DNA from: Diploscapter coronatus | Taxonomy: Eukaryota; Nematoda; Chromadorea; Rhabditida; Rhabditidae | Length of the DNA stretch: 64,000 nt | Direction: 5' to 3' | Assembly (NCBI GenBank): GCA_964036155.1 | Contig: OZ038423.1 | Location: 58,109,249 to 58,173,248, forward strand | Shown here: in pieces, positions 11,952 to 25,164 of the stretch | Layout of the letters: the number at the start of each line of letters is the position of its first letter | How positions within the stretch are numbered: position 1 is the first letter of the stretch | Translations under genes and position numbers: made by a program | Notes under the pieces: model-generated | Told to the model about the DNA's origin: nothing | What the model saw: the letters and a program-made list of their open reading frames with translations, nothing else | The model's database searches: none

Positions 11952-14900
11952 TTAGATGGTATCGCGTGGTTGTTTGGGGTCTGGTTCAATGGCAATCATC
12001 GTTGAGGACTCTGACGGCTTGACGCTGCTAGTGTTTTGCGCGGACGTCGAGGCTGAAAAAAACTAATAAATTTTCGATTTTTATTTATTTCCATTTTTAA
12101 AGCTTAATTATTCGAAAAATTTCAAATTTTTCCGACTCAACCTGAGAAAGCGTATTATTATTTTTCATAATAGTCATTTTCTTTTAGGCAGTTTGCAAAT
12201 GACGGAATGGCGAAATGCTCTTTTTGCATACTATTTCTTCTTTCTCTTCTCTTACTCACTAACACGATATTCCGTCATTTGCAGGTTACTTTTATTCTAA
12301 TTTTTTTCTAGAAAAACTTTAAAATCTCCACCCTCAGTCTGTCGAAGTGCGTAGATGTGAGCGTTTTTGCCTTTTTTCGCATTAAAACAAATTTTCCACC
12401 TTCATTCTTTCCGGAGTACACAGGCGTGAGTATGGGCGGATTTCTGGCAGTGGGCGTGGCGCCGAATAGTTCCGACGCAATCGACCCAGTCTCGTCGTCA
12501 GAAGCAGTCAACCCCGTCATATCAGACGATTCGAATTCTGACTCGCACTCGGAATCGGAGACTGAAATGTGTTTTTTCAAAGATTCAGACTTGGTTTTTT
12601 CTTAGAAAATTTGTGCATTGGTCATTTTTAAATCCATTTTTCTCGAAGAAAAAGATCCATGTTTATTATATATATATGAAAGGTATCTTAAAAATCAAGT
12701 TTGAGTAAAAAAGTCGAAAATGAAGAAAAGCTTACAGTCTGACAAGAACACCGCATCAGACTGCCTGCCAGGTTGGAGCGACTTGGAGTGCTTCAGAAGC
12801 GGCCTGACGACGGGGATTTTCGACATGGCCGCAGCCAAATCCGTGAACGACGTCGTACGTTCGAGATCCATGCCACGTTGCTGCTGGAAAAAAGTGAATT
12901 ACCTACAGAGATTTTCTGAAAGGGGCATATCATTCAAAAATTTGAGATTTTTTATGAACAGGGATATGAATTAAAAATTTTTCTTCAAAATGCTAGCATT
13001 TTTCTCACATTCTCCTTGCGACTGTTCTGTCGAGTGTAGCGGTGATTCTGGTAGATGTTCTCGCCGAACAGAATGCCTCGAAGTGGGGGCTTCTTGACAA
13101 GATCTTCTACCTGTAGAAAATCGACATTTTTCAAAAATCAATAAATCCAGAATCAATATTTTTAAACAATTTTTTCTTGAAATCAGTATTTAAGAATGAT
13201 AACGTCCTAAAAATTTCCTTAATAATGTCACTATGCACCTTCTTTCAAAAACCGTTTCAAAAAATAAATAATTGCATGCAAAAATGATGGCTTTTTTGAA
13301 AGAACAAGAAATGTAGGTTAATTACCTTCCGAAAAATCAAACATTTTAACAATAAGGCCATAAGAATTCTAAACTTGCCTTCTCCTTTCCGTACTCGTAT
13401 CCCAAAGCCATGATGGCGTTGAATTTGCCGAAGTCCAGAGTTTTGAAGGCTTCGATTGCAGGCCTCAGGTACAGGCAGTAGGGCGCCTTCTTCACCGTCA
13501 TCAGCTGGCGCACACACGACACGTATGCCAGACGGCTCTGGAAAAAATCGACACCTTTAAATTTATTTTCGACTTTCTAAGAAATATAATTTATATACAG
13601 AATTTTCGAAGATTTTTGAAATTTTGAGAATATATTTTTTAAAAGCTTTATATAAATTGTTCTATGTCAGAATATATAGTTTTAAAATTTAACGATCTAA
13701 AAATGTTCTTTTTCAATCAAGGCGAACCTGTATCTCCTCCATGTTCAAAATGCGGACGGGAGCGCCCCAGGGGTTGAGTCGCTTGAAGAGCACCCACACC
13801 CCGCTTAGAGTGTCGCCGTAGTCGTCCAGGTTCGTTTCATCCGCAGAGCCAACGTCAACCGCGATTACGCACTTGGCGCCCATCGACCCAAAACAATAAA
13901 AATATTTTTTGAAAATCGATAAAAATTAGCATTTTTGGGTATTATTTTAAAGGTTTCTATTGGTGAAAATACAATTATCAAAATTGCACTTTTTAAATAG
14001 CTTTCTTCGTTCGTCATATATGGAAAACCATATTTTTAAAGTATTTTTTTGATTATTTTATTTAAAAAAAAAAATGTCAAAACCCAACCTCATAACATCA
14101 GCCGGCAGGTTGTTGACGTACCCCCCGTCCAGCAACAAATGACCGTCCTTTGGATCGCAGAGGGGAGGTAAGTAGCCGGCCAGGGACATTGAGGCTCGAG
14201 AATATGACCACAGGGGACCGGAACGATGAACCCGCATTTCAGAGGTGCTGGAATTTTTGCTTTAATTTGATTGTTTCACTTTTTTAAAACATTTCGAATA
14301 GTTACTTTCTGTAAAAATTTAAAAATAGGACGAAATTTTGCTTCTTGTAGGTTTTCAATAGACTTTTCCATAGGGAGAAAATTACCTTTTTCCTACATAT
14401 TATAATAGAAGAAAATAAAATTTGTAAAAATGATTTTTTGGAAAATAAGAAAAACTAACCTAATATCCGTGGTGATGCAGAAGTAGGGTATCCAACAGTC
14501 CTCAATCAGTCGATCTCCGAATGCTTCCTGGGCGGATTTGTTGAACTGCGATCCGGTGAACATGGCCGAATAGGCATACGTCAGGTCCCAGACCTTGCGC
14601 CACAACGAGCTCATCGTCTGCAAGTTCAAAACTCACGACTAACCAGATTTTTGCGAAACTTTAACTTTTTAACGATATTTTCTGTCAAGTCGTACAAAAA
14701 ATTACATTTTTCTATCTTCAAAAACTTGAGAATTTTCAAGTCTCAATTTTCGTCTTCATATAAAGAAAATAATAATAATGAAATTCAAAATTTTCTATCT
14801 TTCAAAAATTGAGAAAAAAAGCTAGTTTAAAAATCTACCTGGAACCAAGCCCTGGCCTTGACCTCTACTCTTGCTGGATCGGGGATCTCTGCATAGAGTC

Positions 14901-17900
14901 CGCCTATTAAAGAGCCAATCGAAGTGCCGCCGATGATGTCGATCGGCACGTTCTGCTCCTTCAACGCCTTCAGCACACCGACATGCGAGGCTGCAAATTT
15001 AAAATTACTGCTATTTTTGAATTTTGAAAATTACTAAACACTATTCAGATAAGCTCAAGTAGTGCTTTAAAATTTATTATTTTTTCAAATTTACTTTTTT
15101 CCTATTCAAAAATAACTATCTAAACATAAAATCTACGAAAAACCTTTTAAAATTGCACGATATTTTCTATTGAAAGTGCATATTTCTAAAAAGGGGCAAG
15201 CATGACAAACTTTCGAAATTGTTCAAAATCCTACCTCCTCTCGCGCCGCCGCCCCCAAGCACCACTCCGATCGCGTTGCCGGTGAGAATCCGCGCCAGAC
15301 GGCCGAAATCCGAGTGCCTCTCGAACGACCAAAACACCTGCTTCTCGTAGAACTCGATAATCTCTTTTTCGCCAGCCTGAAAAAATAGTAAGTCAATTTT
15401 TTCATCGAATGATATGATTTTTTCGAAGAGTTTAAAAAATCCCACTATAATCTTTTCCTTGGAGCTTTTTCGACCTTTCCTCGTCCATTGGAACATCCTT
15501 TGAGGTGCTCTAAAATTATAAAAATAAAATTGAATATTTACCGAACTCCGAAAAAACATTGAAAATGAATTAATACCAAATTTAAAAGTTCAAAATTACA
15601 GTAATCCTAAAAAAGCAAACATTAGCCCACCGAATATGATGATGTCCCGAGAAGTAGCTGTTCTTGAGCCACTCGAGAGTGTCGCTCGGGGTTTGCGTGT
15701 CTTCGGGCCAGAGCAGAATCAGTTCCTTGTTCGTTCGAACGCCGTCCTGGTTCATGTTTAGCAGTTCGCGCATCTGAAAATATTCGAATATCGTTCTTTT
15801 ATTTTTTAACCCTTACTAAATTATGCTTTTGAGGTCGTTTTCTGCCCATTCCAACCACCAAAATTGCGTCGGCTTGACGGAGGCATCTGAATATTGATTT
15901 TTTTAAAGAAAAAGTCGAAAATCTTTTTATAACAATAAAAAATTTCATATGTGCCAGAATTGCATAAATTAAAATATAAATTTTATGAGATGAGAATAGT
16001 GCTTCAAAAATAGCATCTGAAAAATGCAAATATCAAGATGAAAAATCTTTCAAAATTAAACATTTTTTAAAAATGAAAATTCCCACCTCCTAGTCCAGTT
16101 AGTGACCGTATAGTCACACTCGTAAATGACGAGTGGATAGGTGTCCTCCTGTACGTTCAACCAGTGCATCAAGCGGAAATCGGCTTGCCTAAACAACTTG
16201 TATTAATTCTACCCTCGAACATTTTTGAAATCCATCCCAAATTTACGTAATGCACATGCAAGATGCTCGTTTTTCATTTTTTTTGGAAAATATAAAATTT
16301 TAGGAAGCAAAATTATATCAAATTTTTGACATTTTTACAAAGGCACATTTACCACGAGAATTGACAAATTTAAGTCAAAACTAACATTGATTCATCATCG
16401 CTTTGAAGAAATCTAGAATGTTTTATAAATTTATAAAGATAAAAATGGATCATTTTAAAAATGCATACATTCAAAAATGCTGCCTTTCAAAAATTATTCT
16501 TAAAAAAATCCAAATCTTCAATTTTAGAAAATGCGGGCAAAATTTGTAAAATAAAAAGAAACGACGAAGACCTACTTTTCGAGAACGGAACTATCAAGGC
16601 ACGTGGCAACTTTTTGAGAGCTGAGTCTGAGCACCCGCAGATTGGCTGAGAGTGCGTGGTAGAGCTCGCACGTGAACGACACCAGCGGCACGTCGCCAGA
16701 CGCCGGAACAACCGCGATTGTATGCAGGTTCTGAAAAATTAGGAAAAATTAGAAGAAAAGCTACACGAAAATAAAACAACTCAGCAAACCTTGATATGAC
16801 TCATGGGGTCTCCTGGGGCGATGTCGAGGATCTTGCCGGGCACAAATGGAGCCCTTCTGTTCATGCTACTGTAGTACTGACCCAAAAGTTGGACGAGACG
16901 GAAGCCGACCTGATAATTTTTATTTTTATCTTAATATTTTACAGGAAAATGTCTTGAAAATCATAGCATTTGTTATCTCCAGAAAGGTACTTTTTGTATA
17001 AATTGTAAGGTTTTTTTAAATCTAAAAATTTAGAAAAAAAAACCTGAGGAAACTGCAGTTTGATGAAGTTGAGCAGGCCCTCGGGAACCCTGGCGAGCTG
17101 TGAGAATCGCACCGCCAGAACCGTCGTGTTGCGAGGCTTCTTTTGAAGGACCTCCATCTAAAAAATGTATAGTTTCAAAATAACAATAGATAAAAAGGTC
17201 TAACCATCCCCAAAACATCGCCACGACCAAACTCTTCAACGACCGTCTTCTTTTCAACGGAACGCAAACGGCCGCTCAAAACCACAAACATCGAATCAGC
17301 GACGTCACCCGCTCTGAAAAAAAAAGTTGCAAAAATGAAGAGAATAAATTGAAATGGTTCGATGCAAACTTGAAAGAAACTCGATTGAGGATAGAAGAAA
17401 TCGGGAAATTCATAATTGTTTCCTATGAAAATGAGAAAAGAGGTGAAAATTAAAAATAAATACATTTTAAAAAAAATCTACCTATAAACCGCCTGTCCTG
17501 AGTCGACTAGCACCCAATCTAAAGCGAAATCGACTCCTCGAAGGAAGGGCGAGAGTCGGCGAAGTACCGAATGAGCGACCGGCAGGTAGATCTGGGGACG
17601 CGCTTCCAGGAGGCTACAAAATTTTCAAGAATGATTTTACCAGAAAAATCACAAGTGTTTCCCTTCAAAAGGGTGTACAATTTTTAAGCTCAAACTCTCT
17701 AAAAATCTTTCGTTCATGAAAAAATTCTAAATTTTATAAATAAGGGAGCAAATGACTTACGTCGAAAAGTCCGTTTTCCGAATAACCGCGACGACGGTCT
17801 TGGTGCACGCAGTGACTGTGTAGAAGGATGGCTCATTCGTCAGCAATTGAAGACCACCGACCAGTTCTTTGGGGAAAAGCCGAGAGACCGCATTCTCATC

Positions 17901-20900
17901 CTCATCTTGGGGCTCTTCATCGAAAACCGGCTCCTTAATTTCTTCTTTAGTCTAAAACTTTTAATTTTTCTGAAAAGGAAAAAAATCAGAAGAAGCGAAG
18001 GACATCGAAAATGTATGATTTTTTCAGGATTTCTAGTTAGAAAATGTCTGGAGGTTTTTGAGAAAAGATATAAGTAGAAATTTCGTTTTTTTTCTAACTT
18101 GGAGGAGTTATAACAACTTTCAGGGACGGCAAACTTAAATAAGTTTTGAAGTCAAGCTTTGGGGTTATGTTTCGGCGGAAAGTTTGCACACAAATTTGCA
18201 GGAAAATACCCACAATCGACTCAGGTATAGCCGAGTACAGGTCCGACTCTTTCTAAAATTTTTAGAAAAAAAATATTAGAATATTTTAAAATTTCAACGT
18301 TCTATATTTAAAAAAAAAATTAAAGTCCTACCTGCGACAGAACCAAAGACCCGTTCAAAATCAGCATGAGCTGTTCTTCATCTGACCCTTGCTCGACCAA
18401 GACTTGGCCTTCCTCGAAAATTTTCACGGATATCTAAAAAATCTTTTAATATATAGGACTTTAAACAATCTAAGTTCATTATATCTTGCCGAAAAATCTA
18501 ATTCAAAAGTTGTTCTCTAACTACTAGACCAAACTGACATATTCGGAGAGTAGGTCGACGGAGTCCACATGCTGCAGGCCGAGAGCCTCGCCGAACCACT
18601 TGGCCGCTAGGGTTTTCTGCTCCTGTGTCAACGGGGCGTCCGATTTTATGTCCTAGAGCAATAATTTAAAACAATTTAAAAATGCTAAATTTTTGAAAGA
18701 AGATAATTTCTAGATGGTAAATTGAGATGTTCGGAAAATTTGAAAAATGCAAAATTCCAACTTACCGCCCACATATCCTTGGACTCGGCAATGCTGCCTT
18801 TTCTGTCCTTCAACTTGAGCCGCACCCCAGTCGCCTTTTGCAGAAGTTGTTGACCGGACGAGTGCCGCACTCGCTCCTCCATTCGGATTTCATCTCGCCT
18901 CTGGAAGTTCAAATTTTTTTCCAAAAATAACAACAAAAAAACCAAAAAGACTTTCTTTAGAAAGATTCAAATTTTTCTATCAAACTATTTCTTCTTTAAA
19001 AGTAGGAAAAATAGAAGAATAAACGCTTTAGCAATCTAAAAACCCTACCCGTCTCATTAACTCCGAGCTGAGGCCCATGTACTGGTGTAGCGTCGTCATC
19101 GTGACGTGGAGCAGCCGCGTGATGACGATTTGAATCGGCCGAATCCACACCTCCGGCAGCTTCTGGTACGAGTCGCGGAACGTGCGGATCGGAAACTTAG
19201 CGACAGTGCACGGCTCCAGAGCCCTCAGAGAGACCGTCTTGAACATCGACGGTACGCCCATAAGGATGTCGAGCATGGAGAGGAGAGAAAAGAAGCTCGA
19301 GCCAGGACCGATCTTCTTCACTTGGTACTCTTTGCCTTCGAGGTGCTGGAAAGTTGAATTTTCGAACTCTCGGAAAAGTATAAAATGCACATCGTCAATA
19401 TCTCGATGTTTGGGGATGAACAATTCAAATAGCTTGAAAGCAGGACTTTACAAAACGAAACACATAGTACCTTGATGTAGACCGCTACGTGGCCTTCAAT
19501 CGCGACGTAAATGCTGTCATCCTGCTCGCCCGGTTGCACGATGTACTCGTCCTTGACGAATTTGCGGACTTCGATTTCGCGAGGGTCCAACTTCCATTCG
19601 GCCGGGAGCTCTAGCATTCTGAAAAAACGTTCTTAAAAATATCAAGAAATTCGAAACCTTAACTTCAATAAAACGATGAAAAGGATCAGAATATTTGTCA
19701 AAATGGCATTTCCTTACTTGAGATTATGGAGGATGTAGAAAATCTCGGGCTGCAGGTTATGTGGGATTTCAGGAAGGTCGGTGGGCTCGAAAAACTCCGT
19801 CGGAGGCAGAGGCAGCCGTTCTCGAATGCTATCAGATGTCTGGCGGAAATAGTGTCGAGAGCCGCGACGGATCAAGCTGAAAATGTTTAATTTTCAAAAA
19901 GATTGCTATTTCATCGTTTTTCTTCAAGTCTTAAAAATGAAAAATTAGAACAAATCTTTAAAAATCCCACTCTTTGGCCAACTGAAAGGGTCCCGAAGTG
20001 GAGTGCCGTCGTTTGAATTTCCTGGCCTGGGGATAGTCATCGACCGAACCCTCAGATGAATCGTCTGTTGAGGGCGTTCTTCGACCGTCCGGGTGCTAAA
20101 ATAAATGTTTCAATTTTTTAAAGTCGCCCTACAAATTTAAAAAAAAAATAAAAGAAAAATCAAGAAAATTACCACCAAGCTACGATAGATCTTCTTGGCC
20201 CAATCCCGCTTGCGCATTCGACGCAACTCGACTGCATTCTGAAATCAATGCCATGTTTTTTAATCAATTCGAAATAATTTGAGTTCTAGTCTAAAATAAT
20301 AACGAAAACTGATCACTAAGATCAAAGCTTAAAGTTTACCGATTCTTTGGTTAAAATGAGAAAAATAAATGAAAATTTCTACCTGAATCCGACCAGCGTG
20401 GGATGGGTCTGATAGGGATCCGACTAGCTCCTCGTCACTCTCGTGGATCGTCGAGACTTTGCGGTTTTCTGCAGATTTTTATTTTTTAAATTCCTTCGAA
20501 TTTAGGATATTTCGAAAAACAGTTAAACGCATGAGGCGAGATAGTATGGCTTATAGAGACTGAAAGAAGGCATTCTCGTTTTCTATATCCATGGGACATA
20601 CTACCTCGCTTCATGTGGTAACCATGGTTCGAAATTTTCCAAGCATGATTTTCTTGTAATTTTTAGGTGAAAGTATCGATAAAGTGGAAAAACTATTTAT
20701 TTTCCGAAAATTCTATTTTTAAGGTTTTGATCTTTCGTCCATAATTTTTCTTATCACATGCCGTTTCCCCGCGCCAAATCAGTCATCTTTATCAGAAAAA
20801 GTGGCAAAATGACAGGTGGTGAATGATAAATGAGATGATGTCAAAATGGCATTTCTTTTGATAAGACCACGTGGGAATTCCATTCTATCAACAATATTTC

Positions 20901-22322
20901 ATATTCTAGAAATTTCATTATTTTTGCAACAATTTTCCCAGCCGCCCTCAAAAATCTCTTATCACATGGGAAAATCTGTAAATCTGTTGTGATATTCGCT
21001 GGCATTCGTCTCGGTCGATAAATCTCGGATTTTCCGATCACACTACGCGGTCTCGCCCTATGTGATTGGTAATTTAGAACAGGGGGGATCGTCGGTGCGA
21101 TGAAAAACGCGGGCAGGGGTTTTGTCACTCCACGAAATAAGACAAATCGACCACGAGACGTAGAGAAAATTTACCAAGCGCTTTTTTCCGGGCAGAAATT
21201 TTTCATCCACACGTGATGATGCAGTTTTCGTATCAGTTGTCGTCTATTTATCCCGGTGTTAAAGGATGGGTGAGAAAAAACGGCTGGCCCATTTTTTTAG
21301 CTTTTCTATGTTTCGACCTCAAGAGAGTTGACAAGCTCTGAAATGCAGAACAAAAGAATATGAAACTTGCACAAGAAGATCCTGATAGGAATTTTGGATG
21401 GAAATTCAGAATTTGACATTTGAAAATGGGGTTTCAGTGATAAGAATCTTTCGAATTTCATTACTGTTCCAATGTTCTGAATTGATCAAGAAACCATTAA
21501 TAAAGATCGAACTTTTGAATGAAGTTGTAACTTATTGATAAGGATCCTTAAAAATGCGTGACCCATTTTTGAATGATCGGGAAAATCATTGTTAATCACT
21601 TTATCAATGACATTATTTAGCGACCAGTTTTGTTTCTCATCTTTGGTGGTTAAATTGGGAGGTTATTTTCGTCTGATGTGATGTCACGATTTGATAGCTA
21701 TCGGAAAACAAAATGCAAGGGTGGAAAAGGTGCTTTTTCTTGAAATTCCCGGAAGACGAGGACAATCTTATCGCAGGCAAAAATGAATTTAAAAATGTTC
21801 CCAAAGTGTTTATCGTTTAAAAATTTCAAGATTGTTCAATTTTCATAGGAAAAAGCGAAAAGTCTTGACAAGGGCATCCCCTCTAAAAATTTTCATCAGA
21901 GATAACCTCAATTTAAAAAATAAATAAATAATAAAGCAAAAAAAATTACTGAGCGTAGGAGTAGCCCTTGCGGAGCTCTCACAGCTTGACGAATTCGACC
22001 CGACGGGAGTGACGAAGCCGTAGAAGTAGTACGAGACGAGAAAAGCTGATACGCCCAGCACCACCAAGGTGCCGAAAATGAGCAGGAACTGAAAAAAAAA
22101 ACTTTAAAAATCGATCCTTCTGGAATTTGGCAGATTTTCTAAGGAAAAATGAAAATTTTTCTAGAAATTCTGGAAAAACATTAGCATAGAACAGACTTGG
22201 AGTGAATTTTGAAGATGCGAAACTTTTCGTGTCAAGGGCACCCCTGACAAAATTCTCACATTGGTGTAGAAGAAGGCTGCGGTCCATGTGATGGGAAGGA
22301 GGAGCGTGGCGATTAGACCCAT
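11952..22322 (-). CDS. neuropathy target esterase-type lysophospholipase (PNPLA6/7, Swiss cheese family)
   Basis: A many-exon minus-strand gene. The start ([14 protein letters not shown]) and exon 2 ([20 protein letters not shown]) give a hydrophobic N-terminal anchor. Three cyclic-nucleotide-binding-like regions follow, at about 19030-19620, 17750-18440 and 16590-17600; the first includes the segment [18 protein letters not shown]. The patatin domain has the oxyanion glycine loop VLGGGGARG near 15250, the nucleophile motif [10 protein letters not shown] near 14920 (Ser in GTSIG) and the partner Asp in [12 protein letters not shown] near 14120, so the catalytic dyad is intact. Family members deacylate phosphatidylcholine and lysophosphatidylcholine at the ER. 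The C-terminus is an acidic, Ser-rich tail ending QPRDTI. Intron 2 (20470-21949) is unusually long and contains the let-7-like hairpin. Domain order is normal for the family. Confidence 0.95.
12195..12282. repeat. inverted repeat in an esterase intron
   Basis: GCAAATGACGGAAT at 12195-12208 is the exact reverse complement of ATTCCGTCATTTGC at 12269-12282. A pyrimidine-rich spacer of about 60 bases separates them. The sequence is non-coding and lies in the last part of the esterase gene. Confidence 0.7.
20530..20615 (-). ncRNA. let-7-family-like microRNA hairpin (candidate)
   Basis: Within intron 2 of the esterase gene, same strand, 86 bases fold into a hairpin with about 27 nearly continuous pairs. 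The left arm on the minus strand starts CATGAAGCGAGG and the other arm ends CTCGCCTCATG. The 5' arm carries GAGGTAGTATGT (20597-20608 region). It contains the let-7 family seed GAGGUAG and matches nematode mir-84 over these 12 bases as I recall that sequence. A 22-nt product at 20587-20608 would put the seed at positions 2-8. It would begin with C, whereas known family members begin with U. Distal pairing continues weakly (TTTCGAA with TTCGAAA). It could instead be a small palindromic repeat with a chance seed match. Confidence 0.45.
20751..21606. promoter_or_regulatory. cluster of TGATAA (GATA-factor) motifs in the esterase intron 2
   Basis: Eight TGATAA/TTATCA hexamers occur at 20751, 20789, 20824, 20859, 20959, 21438, 21536 and 21601. 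This is above what base composition predicts for this length. TGATAA is the core bound by nematode intestinal and epidermal GATA factors such as ELT-2, so an intronic enhancer is plausible. Confidence 0.35.
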
Positions 22323-24009
22323 CGTTGATTTGGCAGAATTTTAATGGACCAGACTGACATCGACGAATGAGAGTCTGGAAACGAGGTTGGGGGTAAAAAA
22401 TCGAGAATATGTTAATTTTCGATAGATTTTTTTGAAAGATGGACAAGAGGACTCAAAAATGAGAGAACATCCGAGAAATATGCTAAGTTTTATCAGCCAA
22501 AGTTTAAACTATTTGAGAAATGATAGAAAATCCGGAATATGCTAATTTTGGCATGGAAATTTGCGAAAATGTCAGACACTTGAGAGACTTGCAAAATTTT
22601 TGACTGATGGAAAGGAAAAGATAAGGATAAAGAAATAGCGTGAAAGTCTTAAGATAGAAAAAGAAAGAAACATACAGCTATCTGGCAGGGAAATAACAAC
22701 GCAAACGAACTGCAGAGAGCGAACAAACGAAATAGCGAGAGAGAGGAGAAATTGAGAGAGTGGAAAAGAGACAGACAGAAATTATTGCATCAAAGTCATC
22801 CCTAGAGTTAGAGAAGGGAGAGAAAGAGAAATAAAAACTAAGAGAGGCATAAAGAAAGAGGAACCTTATGGACGGAGCACATGAATTTTGTGTAAAGTGT
22901 GATCATCCTTGTTCCCGAGAACAATTTGGGAACATTTTAGAAACTTTTGGGAGCGTCTAAAAACGAAAAGTGCACATCTAAAACTTAAAAATTTCGTAAA
23001 CAGCAATAGAAGTTCGAAAATTTGGAGAAATGAGAAACTAGAGGCAACGACAAAATATTGTTATTGTCTTCGAAACTGCAGAATTCAGTCCGAATTTTGG
23101 CCAAAATGTAGCCTCCCGCCTCTTTTCTCTATCCTAACACGGAGAAAGGCCCCCCTTTTTGGCATGAGGGATTCGATTTTTCCTGAAAGCTGCAAAAATA
23201 TCCCCTCCCTATTTTTCTTTCTTGTAAGAAATCCAGAAATTCAGGGAAAATTTAGAAATTCCCGCAGAAAATTAAAAATTTGCGATTGGAATGAATTTTT
23301 TAAATCTACAAAAATTTCAATTATTTTTACCAGAAAGCTAAAAATTTTCCTAACTCAATAGAAAGTTCTAGAAAAGACTCCCTTTTAAAGGCTTCTTCCA
23401 AAATGTATGTTCGTCTAAATTTCAAAGACATCTTCTTGAAAAATAGCGCATTTTTAGATTTAGAAAGTTTTCGAATATTCTATCATCGAAAAAATCTAAC
23501 GCGCGGGGACCGCATAAATTTATCGAAAATGTGCGGGTGGCGAAAGACAAACTAGTACATCAAACAGATGAGAGACGCAGAGAAAACGTAAAGAGAAATA
23601 GTATGAAAAATAACAGATAAAGAAAGGGAAGCTTCGAGAATAGAGGCAGAGCAATACTCAAATAGGATGAAGAAATAGAGTTGGAGAGGAGGAGAGTCAA
23701 AAAAGAAGAAAAACAAGAAAACGAATTAGGAACGGCACTGAAGCGTTAGAACGCGCATTATTTTAACTCCGGAGAAAAACGATGTCGATAAAAATTAGGT
23801 TTCCGGAAAAATGATATCACTGGAACTTCTCAGAGAAATTGACTTTACAAGTGTTTGATTTTTCAACCTACCAAAAATTCTGACTCGCCAGACCAGACCA
23901 AATTTTGCACCGTCGGCTTTGGTCTTACCTGAACTTGGAATTTGAACAAAAATGACTAAAAACTAACAGAGGTAAGTGCATTCGACACAAATCAAACGTT
24001 TTATTTCTC
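22323..24009. other. intergenic, upstream of the esterase gene
   Basis: No gene is supported. Strong GA-rich blocks occur on the plus strand at 22660-22870 and 23565-23720. The open frame at 22909-23361 has no splice signals or family match. Confidence 0.4.
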
Positions 24010-24364
24010 GAGTCCCCAAGTAAATATGGTGATGATTTTTTCTGGCAGAAAGGTCGAGAGGATTATAAATAAGTTATTGTGAAAAAATAATTAAATTCAA
24101 AATTTTCCTAGCCGAATGAGTCGCAAAAATCCGTAGCTTGAAATGAACACATTTTCGCAGGCAAAATATTGCTTGTGCGTGGTTGTGTGTGTGTGGCTAT
24201 TTTGTCCTGATTCTTGCACAGAACCATTTTACCGTTTATTATCGATTTAGACTAGGTCTGTTTGACATGTTGAGTTTGAAGGGTACTTCCTTCCTAAATT
24301 TCTGCTTTTTAACTACCACGTTTCTACCACACGCATTTTTGCAGGGGAAGGAGCTCGGGGACTC
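24010..24364. mobile_element. non-autonomous DNA transposon, copy A (TIR GAGTCCCC)
   Basis: The ends are inverted: GAGTCCCCAAG at the left and GGGGACTC at the right. The body aligns with 41614-41988 through shared blocks such as TATCGATTTAGACTAGGTCT (copy B differs by one base), GTTTGAAGGGTA and TTTTCCTAGCCGAA (TTTTCTAGCCGAA in copy B). It has no transposase frame, so movement would need a helper element. A clean target-site duplication was not seen. Confidence 0.75.
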
Positions 24365-25164
24365 TAGTTACTTTTTAAAAAATCCTGAAAAATACATTTT
24401 TATTTAGTTTACTAGAAAAAAATGTTCTCTAAATGAAGAAATCGCGAAGTTTGAACGAAAAGAAAAATCAGAGAAATCGAAATATGACGTTTCTTGAAAA
24501 ATCATTAAAAAGACGTCATGCCAAGATAGGATAATCTGGCTTAAAATGTTTCAAAAAAAGGGGCGACATTCAAATAAAAAAAACGATTTTTTTCGAGTAG
24601 GCCCCAAGAATTCAAGTAAATGAATCGCTTGTTGAATCATGGAAACCCTGCCCACGCTCAGAAAAAAATAAATAAAGATTCAATGACAACGAAGTTCATG
24701 ATAAAGATATTTCAGGTGATTGATTATTGAATATTTGAACCATCAAAGCACATTTGTCTAAAAATATTATTCAAATCTTGAATTTAGAGAAAAAAAAATC
24801 CAAGAATTCCAAAATTTGAATAAATAAGGTTTCGAGTTTGGAATAATGACGAAAAACCGGTAGGGAGTAGGGAAATTTTTTTCTTGAAAATGACGAGATT
24901 GGGAGTGAAATTGAGAGAAAAATTTATAGAATCGTTGAAAAACTGGGAAGGAAAGAAGACAAAGTATACGGTATTTTCGGTACTTGGGAAAACAAAAGTT
25001 AGAGAGGATTTAGTCTTAAAAAATAAGATTTGAGTACTTTTTCAGTCTTTATATTCTTTATGATAAAAACCAATACAAATTTTCTATAATTAAAAATGAC
25101 TAAATCCTCCCTAAAAACGAAATTTTATTCTTCAAACAGCAAATCTTGACCTGAATCCTCGAGA
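24365..25164. other. intergenic, 3' flank of the AGS-3-like gene
   Basis: AT-rich spacer between the transposon copy and the stop of the TPR-GoLoco gene. Nothing further is recognised. Confidence 0.4.

Noticed and set aside
22909..23361. 150-codon plus-strand open frame
   Set aside because: Lys/Phe/Asn-rich composition typical of random AT-rich DNA; no domain, no promoter or acceptor signal.
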